Source: Cyclobacteriaceae bacterium (GTDB lineage Bacteria > Bacteroidota > Bacteroidia > Cytophagales > Cyclobacteriaceae). Taken from it: a stretch of 5,243 bases of DNA. Within the stretch, counting starts at the first letter, position 1; each line of letters starts with the position of its first letter. Shown piece after piece: positions 1 through 5,243 of this stretch. The translations under genes and the position numbers were made by a program. The notes below the pieces were generated by a model. The model did no database searches. It was not told where the DNA came from and was given only the letters and a program-made list of their open reading frames with translations. Location of the stretch: the NCBI GenBank assembly GCA_025363495.1, contig JANYDR010000266.1, positions 1 to 5,243 of the forward strand. Direction: 5' to 3'.

Positions 1-91
1 GTTCGGCATACGTTGAATACGCCGCGATAAAGAGGGTGATTCCGAAGATCGCACCGCTGAGAATTCCTTTATATAATAGAAATGATATCAT
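1..91 (-). CDS. nuoH: NADH-quinone oxidoreductase subunit H (NuoH), N-terminal fragment
   Basis: Only the first 30 codons are in the window; the gene runs off the left edge. NuoH is the membrane subunit that joins the hydrophilic arm of complex I to the proton-pumping arm and forms much of the quinone entry chamber. The visible peptide starts MISFLLYKGI and continues as a hydrophobic helix ending in ITLFIAAYSTYAE. This matches the end of NuoH transmembrane helix 1, where families carry a Y-x-x-x-A-E-R-K type motif just before the first loop. The ATG at 91..89 overlaps the nuoG stop as ATGA, a typical sign of translational coupling, and no separate Shine-Dalgarno sequence is seen. The position after nuoG is the standard nuo order. 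The call rests on a short peptide plus context, but both agree. Confidence 0.88.
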   Translation of the reverse strand, partial: MISFLLYKGILSGAIFGITLFIAAYSTYAE

Positions 92-1098
92 TCGTGCAGT
101 TTGGGACTAGGTTCAGGTGGCAAATGTGCGCCTTTTTCAAATTCAATCTGCCGTTCAATTTCTTTTTTCAATTTAAGAAGATCCGTACGTTCATAATGAT
201 TCTGTGAAATCACAGAGTTATGCTCAACATGGCGGGGTCCTTCGGTGGTCCAGTCACTCACGGTCTTATGTTCAAACCGGCACTCGTTACAAATGTATTC
301 CGTTACTTCACCGTACTTGTCTTTACGGGCTGAGACCCTCAGTATGTCGTCGCCTTTTTTCCAAAGTATAACCTTACCAGAGCACTTAGTGCAGTTACGA
401 TGTGCATCAACAGGATTTGTAAACCATACCCGGCTTTTGAACCTAAATGTTTTATCAGTTAAGGCGCCGACCGGGCAAACGTCAATCATATTTCCGGAGA
501 AGTCATTGTCCACGGCCTTGTGAATGTAGGTGCTAATCTCTGATTTATCACCACGGCTCAAAACACCATGTACACGGTCATTGGTAAGCTGATCAGCTAC
601 AAACGTACATCGATAGCATAAAATGCACCGCGTCATGTGAAGCTTAATTTTATCGCCGATATCAATTTTTTCAAATGTTCTTCTGTCTTCCTCGTAACGT
701 GTAGCGGCAGCACCATGCTCATAAGCAAGATTCTGAAGATCGCACTCTCCTGCCTGATCACATATCGGACAATCGAGCGGATGATTAATAAGTAAAAACT
801 CGACAACTGCTTTTCTTGCCTCTAATACTTCTGCCGATGATTTGCTTTGAACAACCATGCCGTCCATGACCGGCGTTCTGCATGAAGCAACAAGCTTAGG
901 CATCGGGCGAGGATCCTTGGTGGATCCCTGAGCAACTTTTACTAAGCACACACGACACTTTCCACCACTATCTTTCAAGCTGGTATAATAACACATTGCT
1001 GGTGGTACCAACTCACCTCCAATTTTGCGTGCAGCATTGAGAATCGTAGTTCCATCAGGAACTTCTACTTCGATGCCGTCTATCGTTACTTTTGCCAT
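88..1098 (-). CDS. nuoG: NADH-quinone oxidoreductase subunit G, short form (NuoG)
   Basis: Electron-relay subunit of the peripheral arm of complex I, 336 aa. The N-terminal 2Fe-2S ferredoxin domain (about 1-80) has the N1b ligands C36, C48, C51 and C73. The next segment has the N5 ligands H106, C110, C113 and C119 (H-x3-C-x2-C-x5-C). The ferredoxin-like part has the N4 ligands C158, C161, C164 and C208. The E. coli protein is about 900 aa and continues into a large molybdopterin-oxidoreductase-like domain; that domain is missing here. In its place is a tail of about 110 residues with C236-x2-C239 and C270-x2-C273, which is not the usual N7 pattern (C-x2-C-x3-C-x27-C). The tail ends in a charged, proline-rich stretch. 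From memory, short NuoG proteins of this type are usual in Bacteroidota, so I read it as complete, not truncated: it has a clean start, and its stop overlaps nuoH. The ATG at 1098 is preceded by AAAGGA. Confidence 0.95.
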   Translation of the reverse strand: MAKVTIDGIEVEVPDGTTILNAARKIGGELVPPAMCYYTSLKDSGGKCRVCLVKVAQGSTKDPRPMPKLVASCRTPVMDGMVVQSKSSAEVLEARKAVVEFLLINHPLDCPICDQAGECDLQNLAYEHGAAATRYEEDRRTFEKIDIGDKIKLHMTRCILCYRCTFVADQLTNDRVHGVLSRGDKSEISTYIHKAVDNDFSGNMIDVCPVGALTDKTFRFKSRVWFTNPVDAHRNCTKCSGKVILWKKGDDILRVSARKDKYGEVTEYICNECRFEHKTVSDWTTEGPRHVEHNSVISQNHYERTDLLKLKKEIERQIEFEKGAHLPPEPSPKLHE

Positions 1099-1103
1099 TT
1101 TTA

Positions 1104-1109
1104 TCCTTT
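1104..1109 (-). promoter_or_regulatory. ribosome binding site of nuoG
   Basis: On the minus strand AAAGGA lies 5 nt before the nuoG ATG (TAAAA spacer), a reasonable Shine-Dalgarno match at acceptable spacing. It supports the start at 1098. The other nuo starts in the window have A/T-rich leaders with no convincing match, as is usual for Bacteroidota, so a chance match in an A-rich leader is possible. Confidence 0.45.
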
Positions 1110-1110
1110 A

Positions 1111-1132
1111 GCTTAAAATTTTTTCATTAAGC
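1111..1132 (-). repeat. small inverted repeat across the nuoF stop codon
   Basis: Perfect 6-bp arms GCTTAA (1111-1116) and TTAAGC (1127-1132) flank a 10-nt A/T-rich loop. The right arm contains the nuoF stop codon (1129..1127). In RNA this could form a weak hairpin between nuoF and nuoG, upstream of the nuoG ribosome binding site. The stem is short and A/U-rich and lacks a proper terminator layout, so I do not call it a terminator. It may be chance in A/T-rich spacer DNA. Confidence 0.3.
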
Positions 1133-2485
1133 ATTCATCAATAAAGATTCACTCACAAACGGTTCCTTTTCAAAGTGTTTTGGGTCTTTCACTTTTTCAG
1201 GATACTTCACATGATATTCGAATTCCTCACGGAAATGACGGATGGCACTTGCCACTGGCCAGGCTGCCGCATCACCTAAAGGGCAAATAGTATTGCCTTC
1301 TATCTTCTTGGCAACGCTTACAAGCAAATCAATATCCTCCATATGGCCATGACCATGTTCAATTCGGTGTAGAACTTTTTCCATCCATCCGGTGCCTTCA
1401 CGGCAAGGACTACACTGGCCACAGGATTCATGATGATAGAAACGAGCGAATGTCCAGAGGTTCCGAACAATGCATGCTGTTTCATCCATGACAATGAACC
1501 CACCTGAACCAAGCATAGTACCACTTACAAAGCCACCGTCAGCCAATGATTCATACGTCATTAGGCGTGATTCACCCTTAGCAGTTTTTAAGATGAGATT
1601 AGCGGGAAGAATTGGCACAGAAGAACCTCCGGCAACAACTGCCTTCAGCTTTCTGCCTTTCCAGATTCCACCACAATATTCATCGGAGTAAATAAATTCT
1701 TCCACCGGCAATCCCAACTCAATTTCATAGATGCCAGGTTTATTAATATGGCCACTGGCTGAAATTAATTTTGTTCCCGCACTCTTACCAATACCAACGT
1801 CATTATACTTATCCGCTGTGATATTCACGATCGTTGGAATAGCGGCGATTGATTCAACATTATTAACAACAGTCGGACAGGCATATAATCCCGCGATTGC
1901 AGGAAATGGCGGCTTTAATCTTGGGTTGCCGCGTTTACCTTCCAGCGATTCGAGCAGAGCGGTCTCTTCTCCACATATATATGCTCCTGCACCCGGATGA
2001 ACGTAGATATCACACGAGAAATCTGTACCCAGAATATTTTTACCAAGAAATCCAGCCTTATAGGCTTCGTCAATTGCCTTCTCCAGGATTCGAACAATAT
2101 ACATGTACTCACCACGTATATATATGTAGCCTGTCTTTGATCCCAAAGCAAAACAAGACACGATCATTCCCTCTATTAATATATGAGGAAGCTTCTCCAT
2201 CAGATAGCGATCTTTAAAAGTGCCCGGCTCGCTTTCATCCGCGTTGACAACCAGGTACCGGGGTTTCTCGGATTTCTTATCCATAAAACTCCATTTCAAT
2301 CCGGTGGGAAAACCAGCCCCACCTCTTCCCCGCAGATCAGAAAACTTGACTTCTTCAATCAGCTGTTCAGGCGTCATCGTTTTTATAGCCTTCTCAACAG
2401 ACGCATAGCCGCCTTTTGACTGATACACCGGGAGCGTTTCAATGCCCGGGACATTTACATGTTCTAATAAAAATTTCTTACCCAT
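1127..2485 (-). CDS. nuoF: NADH-quinone oxidoreductase subunit F (NuoF), NADH-binding flavoprotein
   Basis: NuoF oxidises NADH with FMN and passes electrons through cluster N3 into the complex I chain on the cytoplasmic arm. The protein is 452 aa, close to the usual 420-450. The glycine-rich nucleotide loop GRGGAGFPTGLKW is at 53-65, the FMN-site motif ESEPGTFKDR at 84-93, and the second signature (GAGAYICGEETALLESLEG) at about 165-183. The N3 4Fe-4S ligands are all present: C355, C358 and C361 in ESCGQCSPCREGTGWM, and C401 in NTICPLGDAAAWP. After the ATG at 2485 the protein starts MGKKFLLEHVNVPGI, as expected for a family member with a short lead-in. The gene follows nuoE after a 51-nt spacer with a 14-bp tandem repeat and precedes nuoG by 28 nt. 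No Shine-Dalgarno sequence is evident; the leader is TTTTAAAA. No defect is seen. Confidence 0.97.
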   Translation of the reverse strand: MGKKFLLEHVNVPGIETLPVYQSKGGYASVEKAIKTMTPEQLIEEVKFSDLRGRGGAGFPTGLKWSFMDKKSEKPRYLVVNADESEPGTFKDRYLMEKLPHILIEGMIVSCFALGSKTGYIYIRGEYMYIVRILEKAIDEAYKAGFLGKNILGTDFSCDIYVHPGAGAYICGEETALLESLEGKRGNPRLKPPFPAIAGLYACPTVVNNVESIAAIPTIVNITADKYNDVGIGKSAGTKLISASGHINKPGIYEIELGLPVEEFIYSDEYCGGIWKGRKLKAVVAGGSSVPILPANLILKTAKGESRLMTYESLADGGFVSGTMLGSGGFIVMDETACIVRNLWTFARFYHHESCGQCSPCREGTGWMEKVLHRIEHGHGHMEDIDLLVSVAKKIEGNTICPLGDAAAWPVASAIRHFREEFEYHVKYPEKVKDPKHFEKEPFVSESLLMNA

Positions 2486-2491
2486 TTTTAA

Positions 2492-2533
2492 AATCGTTGT
2501 TCGTTAATCGTTGATGGTTAATCGCCGATAACG
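2492..2533. repeat. degenerate 14-bp tandem repeat in the nuoE-nuoF spacer
   Basis: Three units in register are seen on the plus strand. AATCGTTGTTCGTT (2492-2505) and AATCGTTGATGGTT (2506-2519) match at 12 of 14 positions. A third, more diverged unit, AATCGCCGATAACG (2520-2533), matches the second at 8 of 14. The array fills nearly the whole 51-nt gap between the nuoE stop and the nuoF start, the longest gap in this operon segment, and ends 7 nt before the nuoF ATG. Its function is unknown. It could be a simple expansion of spacer DNA or affect spacing or translation between the two genes. Confidence 0.6.
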
Positions 2534-2536
2534 GTT

Positions 2537-3052
2537 TTATTTCATATAAGAACTTCGCTTGTTCTCATTGCGTAATTTATCCAACAATGAATCTACTTTT
2601 TCATTTGTAAGGTCCTCATGGTAGGCTGCACCTACTTGAAGCATAGGAGCTGTGCCACAGGAACCTAAACACTCTACCGTCTTCAATGTAAACATACCAT
2701 CACTCGAGGTCTCTCCCACCTTGATATTTAATTTATTCTGTAGATGTTCCACAATATCATCTGCGCCGCGCAACCAGCAAGGACCTGTTTGACAAACTTC
2801 AATGAGGCACGTACCAACTGGCTTAAGGTTGTACATGGAATAGAAAGAAGCTACTTCGTATACTTCTATTGGCTTGATATGCAGAATAGAGGCCACGTAG
2901 TCCATTACCGGAGCACTGAGCCACCCGTTGAATTCTGATTGCGCCAAATGAAGAACAGGAAGTAACGCAGACTTCTGTTTTCCTTCCGGATATCGCTTGA
3001 TGATTCTGTTCACCAGCGCCAGCGTGTCTTCCGAAAATTGTATCTGTTCCAT
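2537..3052 (-). CDS. nuoE: NADH-quinone oxidoreductase subunit E (NuoE), 24 kDa 2Fe-2S subunit
   Basis: Thioredoxin-fold 2Fe-2S protein that sits against NuoF in the NADH dehydrogenase module and carries cluster N1a. With the start chosen here it is 171 aa, normal for the family. An N-terminal helical region contains RYPEGKQKSALLPVLHLAQ (20-38). The cluster ligands are C87 and C92 (VCQTGPCWLRGADDI) and C128 and C132 (ECLGSCGTAPMLQV), the expected C-x4-C and C-x3-C pairs. The frame stays open upstream to a TTG at 3076 that would overlap the nuoD stop (TTGA) and add the eight residues MIIDFIIR. I prefer the ATG at 3052 because family proteins begin close to the (F)SE-x-x-L region and the added residues look like translated A/T-rich spacer. 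With the ATG the gap to nuoD is 20 nt. No clear Shine-Dalgarno sequence precedes either start. Confidence 0.95.
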   Translation of the reverse strand: MEQIQFSEDTLALVNRIIKRYPEGKQKSALLPVLHLAQSEFNGWLSAPVMDYVASILHIKPIEVYEVASFYSMYNLKPVGTCLIEVCQTGPCWLRGADDIVEHLQNKLNIKVGETSSDGMFTLKTVECLGSCGTAPMLQVGAAYHEDLTNEKVDSLLDKLRNENKRSSYMK

Positions 3053-3072
3053 TCTAATAATAAAATCTATAA

Positions 3073-4281
3073 TCAAGCATCAAGTTCACCAGCTATTACA
3101 TTCATACTGCTCATTGTCAATATCGCATCGGAAAGCATTGAACCTTTTACCATCTCAGGAAAAGCCTGGTAATAAATAAAACAAGGTCGTCTGAAATGCA
3201 ATCTGAAAGGCTGTCTTCCCCCATCGCTTATCAGGTAAAATCCAAGCTCACCGTTTCCGCCTTCCACACAATGATATACCTCCCCTTTCGGAACGTCAGT
3301 TTCTCCCATCACAATTTTAAAGTGATAGATCAGCGCTTCCATATTATTATATACTTCTTCTTTGGGAGGCAAGTAAAATTCAGGAACCTTGGCATGAAAA
3401 GGACCTTCAGGCATTTTTTCAATCGCCTGCTTAATGATGCTCATGCTCTGCCACATTTCTTCTTCGCGGACCATGAAGCGATCATAGGTGTCGCCATTTT
3501 TTCCTACAGGAATTGCAAAGTCAAAATCTTCGTATGACGAATAAGGTCTTGCAACCCGAACGTCATAATCAACTCCCGCAGCCCGCAGGTTGGGACCTGT
3601 AAAACTGTAGTTCAACGCTTTTTCAGCAGTGATGCTACCTGTTCCTATTGTACGGTCCATAAAAATCCTATTGCGGCTAAGAAGATTTTCAAATTCCTTT
3701 AAGACAACAGGAAACTCTTTTAGAAATCTATGAATTTTTTCCCAGGCTTTTGGAGTAAAGTCTCTTTCAAAGCCACCGATGCGACCAACATTGGATGTAA
3801 GACGAGCACCGCATAGCTCCTCATATATTTCATAAACCAACTCCCGTTGCTGAAACATATAAACAAAACCAGTAAGAGCACCCGTATCAACGCCAATAAC
3901 GGCATTGCAGATAAGATGGTCCGTAATCCTCGCCAGTTCCATGACAATTACTCTCATGTACTGGACCTTCTTCGGAACCTCAATACCAAGAAGCTTCTCC
4001 ACTGTCATGTGCCATCCTATGTTATTAATAGGCGCTGAGCAATAGTTCATCCTATCGGTAATCGGCGTGATCTGATAGAAAGGGCGGCGCTCCGCCAGCT
4101 TTTCAAAGGCGCGATGAATGTATCCAATGGTAGAAGTGGCATCGACAATAATCTCGCCATCCATCTTCAGTACATTCTGAAAGATACCATGCGTCGCAGG
4201 ATGTGTTGGACCGAGGTTAAGATAGGAGTACTGCTTTTCTCCAGGCTGATAAATATGATCGGTAAGAGTTTGATTATCCAT
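3073..4281 (-). CDS. nuoD: NADH-quinone oxidoreductase subunit D (NuoD), 49 kDa subunit
   Basis: NuoD, with NuoB, forms the quinone-reduction site at the foot of the peripheral arm; it descends from the large subunit of NiFe hydrogenases. From the ATG at 4281 it is 402 aa, the usual length. LGPTHPATHG (23-32) is the beta-hairpin loop whose histidine contacts the quinone head group in known structures. DRMNY (76-80) holds the conserved quinone-site tyrosine. Other conserved stretches are RVIVMELARITDHLICNA, GARLTSNVGRIGGFERD, FTGPNLRAAGVDYDVR, EGGNGELGFYL and the C-terminal SSMNVIAGELDA. The frame is open five codons upstream to a TTG at 4296, overlapping the nuoC end by 11 nt. I chose the ATG because it is the stronger start and leaves a normal 4-nt gap after nuoC. 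nuoC and nuoD are separate here, unlike the fused nuoCD of E. coli. Confidence 0.97.
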   Translation of the reverse strand: MDNQTLTDHIYQPGEKQYSYLNLGPTHPATHGIFQNVLKMDGEIIVDATSTIGYIHRAFEKLAERRPFYQITPITDRMNYCSAPINNIGWHMTVEKLLGIEVPKKVQYMRVIVMELARITDHLICNAVIGVDTGALTGFVYMFQQRELVYEIYEELCGARLTSNVGRIGGFERDFTPKAWEKIHRFLKEFPVVLKEFENLLSRNRIFMDRTIGTGSITAEKALNYSFTGPNLRAAGVDYDVRVARPYSSYEDFDFAIPVGKNGDTYDRFMVREEEMWQSMSIIKQAIEKMPEGPFHAKVPEFYLPPKEEVYNNMEALIYHFKIVMGETDVPKGEVYHCVEGGNGELGFYLISDGGRQPFRLHFRRPCFIYYQAFPEMVKGSMLSDAILTMSSMNVIAGELDA

Positions 4282-4285
4282 TGCC

Positions 4286-4786
4286 TTATCGTCCAAACAT
4301 TGAATCGTTTTTATCTTCCCTTATCTGATCTTCAAGGGGGAATTCTTTTCTCAGCGGGAACATTATCATCTCGTCGACATTCAAAATCCGCTTAAGATTA
4401 GGATGCCCCTCGAAAATCACTCCAAAGAAATCGTACGTCTCGCGTTCCATCCAGTTAGCGCCAGCAAATACAGTAGTGAGTGTAGCTACTGATGGATTAT
4501 CAACAGGCAAATATGTTTTCAACCTGACTCTTTGATTGCTTACCATATTATGTAGCTGATACATTATGGCAATCTGGTTTATTTCAGGATAATGGATTCC
4601 ACACAGGGTTGTAAGGAATTGAAATTTTGTATCGGGGTGGTCATGTAAATGTTTTATGACTCCAATAATTTTATCTTTCTTAAGTGAAATGGTTGGAAAA
4701 TCGTAGAGCATTTCAGTATGAAGAATTTCTTCTTCGTACTTTTCTTTTAAGACAGCTACAATTTTTTCCAGATCGGTCCCTTCCAT
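4286..4786 (-). CDS. nuoC: NADH-quinone oxidoreductase subunit C (NuoC), 30 kDa subunit
   Basis: Structural subunit of the connecting module of complex I; it packs against NuoD and NuoB and carries no cofactor. At 166 aa it is a compact form of the family. The 30-kDa signature is clear at about 113-134 (MERETYDFFGVIFEGHP followed by NLKRIL), and the C-terminus continues FPLRKEFPLEDQ to the end at SMFGR, as in Bacteroidota homologues. The ATG at 4786 lies 1 nt after the nuoB stop (TAAAATG), so translation is probably coupled; no Shine-Dalgarno match is visible. It ends 4 nt before the preferred nuoD start. The first half is less conserved, as is normal for this subunit. No defect is seen. Confidence 0.95.
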   Translation of the reverse strand: MEGTDLEKIVAVLKEKYEEEILHTEMLYDFPTISLKKDKIIGVIKHLHDHPDTKFQFLTTLCGIHYPEINQIAIMYQLHNMVSNQRVRLKTYLPVDNPSVATLTTVFAGANWMERETYDFFGVIFEGHPNLKRILNVDEMIMFPLRKEFPLEDQIREDKNDSMFGR

Positions 4787-4787
4787 T

Positions 4788-5237
4788 TTATTCTATTCCG
4801 TAGGTATTCAGCATTGCTTTATATTCTTTAGAATCTCTTCTGCGAAGTGATTCCGTTTCAACGAGGCGCTGAATTTTGATAACACCATCAATGATCTGTT
4901 CGGGCCGCGGCGGGCAACCAGGAACGTACACATCAACAGGAATAATCCTGTCAATGCCTTGCAATACACTATACGTATCAAAAATACCTCCGCTTGAGGC
5001 ACAAGCTCCTACCGAAAGAACCCAGCGGGGCTCCGCCATCTGCTCGTATACTTGCTTCAATACAGGACCCATCTTTTTTGCGATCGTTCCCATCACCATT
5101 AGCAGGTCTGCCTGACGTGGCGAAAAACTGAGACGTTCCGATCCAAACCTGGCAAGATCATAATGGGCCCCCATTGTTGCCATGAATTCTATCTGGCCAT
5201 TACCTTTTGCAACATCCTGCTGTGGAATTGAATTCAT
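4788..5237 (-). CDS. nuoB: NADH-quinone oxidoreductase subunit B (NuoB), N-terminus disrupted
   Basis: NuoB carries 4Fe-4S cluster N2, the last electron carrier before quinone, at the NuoD interface. The 149-aa frame is clearly NuoB from residue 17 on: IEFMATMGAHYDLARFGSE, then SFSPRQADLLMVMGTIAKKM (about 37-56), EPRWVLSVGACASSGG with ligand C79, and VPVDVYVPGCPPRPEQ-type sequence with ligand C108. The 29-residue spacing of C79 and C108 equals that of the E. coli ligands C129 and C158. The adjacent Cys-Cys pair should fall at residues 13-14, 65 residues before C79, but the frame has N13-G14. The first 15 residues (MNSIPQQDVAKGNGQ) are unlike NuoB and are the reverse complement of a NuoB segment read from the other strand. 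Only 4788..5189 is trustworthy nuoB; the ATG at 5237 is not a credible native start. Full-length relatives are about 180-190 aa, so roughly 30-50 N-terminal residues are missing or scrambled. Confidence 0.9.
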   Translation of the reverse strand: MNSIPQQDVAKGNGQIEFMATMGAHYDLARFGSERLSFSPRQADLLMVMGTIAKKMGPVLKQVYEQMAEPRWVLSVGACASSGGIFDTYSVLQGIDRIIPVDVYVPGCPPRPEQIIDGVIKIQRLVETESLRRRDSKEYKAMLNTYGIE

Positions 5238-5243
5238 GGCAAC
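5176..5243. repeat. 14-bp perfect inverted repeat with 40-bp spacer in nuoB, reaching the window edge
   Basis: The left arm GTTGCCATGAATTC (5176-5189) is the exact reverse complement of the right arm GAATTCATGGCAAC (5230-5243), with 40 bp between (5190-5229). Each arm contains the palindrome GAATTC at its inner end. The right arm ends on the last base of the window, so its true length is unknown and the repeat may continue. Both arms read as the NuoB codons for EFMA(T), one on each strand. This is the pattern left by a fold-back through GAATTC, or by an inverted duplication. Confidence 0.9.
5185..5243 (+). pseudogene. nuoB: nuoB N-terminal segment (N2 Cys-Cys motif) in opposite orientation
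   Basis: Read on the plus strand from 5185, the frame encodes NSIWPLPFATSCCGIEFMA and the first two bases of a Thr codon. This is the highly conserved NuoB stretch around the tandem N2 cysteines (TGC 5218-5220, TGT 5221-5223), as in Bacteroidota NuoB proteins with a ...NSLWPLPFATSCCGIEFMAT... run. It is exactly the part missing from the minus-strand nuoB, and it overlaps it in sequence at EFMA(T). It has no start codon of its own in the expected place and leaves the window in frame. It is not an independent gene: it is either the second limb of a fold-back of nuoB or the flipped piece of an inversion. The identification of the peptide is firm; the cause is inferred. Confidence 0.85.

Noticed and set aside
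245..523. Plus-strand open frame of 92 codons inside nuoG, and other plus-strand frames throughout (for example 1470-1691, 1731-2000, 1897-2217, 3196-3537, 4876-5115)
   Set aside because: All lie antisense to well-supported nuo genes, show no recognisable domain or leader, and have composition dictated by the opposite coding frame. They are shadows.
909..930. Two GGATCC palindromes separated by 5 bp, forming a small symmetric block in nuoG
   Set aside because: They encode an ordinary stretch of NuoG (GSTKDP) in frame with no disruption, unlike the GAATTC pair in nuoB. Chance occurrence of two 6-mers is adequate.
1975..2130. ATATATAT runs in two places inside nuoF, possible promoter-like or slippery DNA
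   Set aside because: Both are in conserved NuoF coding sequence (the AYICGEE and YIYIRGEYMY regions), the frame is intact, and the runs come from Ile/Tyr codons.
2486..2536. Internal promoter or terminator in the nuoE-nuoF gap
   Set aside because: The gap is filled by a 14-bp repeat. I see no convincing -33/-7 type Bacteroidota promoter and no stem followed by a T run; CCG-ATAA-CGG at 2525-2534 has only a 3-bp stem.
4788..5237. Taking the 149-residue frame starting at 5237 as complete, intact NuoB
   Set aside because: It lacks the N2 Cys-Cys pair, and its first 15 residues are the reverse complement of a genuine NuoB segment, so the ATG at 5237 is not the natural start.
1..5243. A mobile element, CRISPR array, tRNA or other RNA gene, or a new defence-type system
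   Set aside because: Nearly every base is accounted for by contiguous nuo coding sequence with short spacers. No repeats of array type, transposase frame, tRNA cloverleaf or foreign-looking composition was found on either strand.

Overview
The window is a segment of a respiratory complex I (NADH:quinone oxidoreductase, nuo) operon. All genes lie on the minus strand, so the operon reads from high to low coordinates: nuoB, nuoC, nuoD, nuoE, nuoF, nuoG and the first 30 codons of nuoH. The proteins resemble those of Bacteroidota. Supporting signs are a short NuoG without the molybdopterin-type domain, separate nuoC and nuoD, a NuoD ending SSMNVIAGELDA, a NuoC ending EDKNDSMFGR, and mostly absent Shine-Dalgarno sequences. 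I cannot place it below phylum; Sphingobacteria/Chitinophaga/Cytophaga-type lineages are plausible.

Layout: nuoB and nuoC are 1 nt apart and nuoC and nuoD 4 nt apart (ATG start for nuoD). nuoD and nuoE are 20 nt apart (ATG start for nuoE), nuoE and nuoF 51 nt apart, and nuoF and nuoG 28 nt apart. nuoG and nuoH overlap as ATGA. No gap reaches 300 bases. The 51-nt gap holds a degenerate 14-bp tandem repeat, and the nuoF/nuoG gap holds a small inverted repeat and a plausible ribosome binding site. No promoter or strong terminator is visible, as expected inside an operon.

Together the genes encode the hydrophilic arm. NuoE, NuoF and NuoG form the NADH-oxidising module (FMN, N1a, N3, N1b, N4, N5). 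NuoB, NuoC and NuoD form the connecting module that passes electrons to quinone through N2. NuoH begins the membrane arm. Cluster ligands are intact in NuoE, NuoF and NuoG, except for N7 in NuoG, which is replaced by a CxxC-x30-CxxC arrangement.

The most unusual signal is at the right edge. The conserved N-terminal piece of NuoB, including the Cys-Cys pair that binds N2, is present but encoded on the PLUS strand (5185-5243), facing the rest of nuoB. It lies between two 14-bp inverted arms centred on GAATTC sites, and the outer arm runs exactly to the last base. The open reading frame therefore has an unrelated N-terminus with Asn-Gly where Cys-Cys should be. A fold-back junction (assembly or library artefact, or a real inverted duplication) explains this best; a 40-bp invertible segment is the less likely alternative. 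Apart from this, the window is an ordinary housekeeping operon, and I see no new defence, mobile or RNA system.
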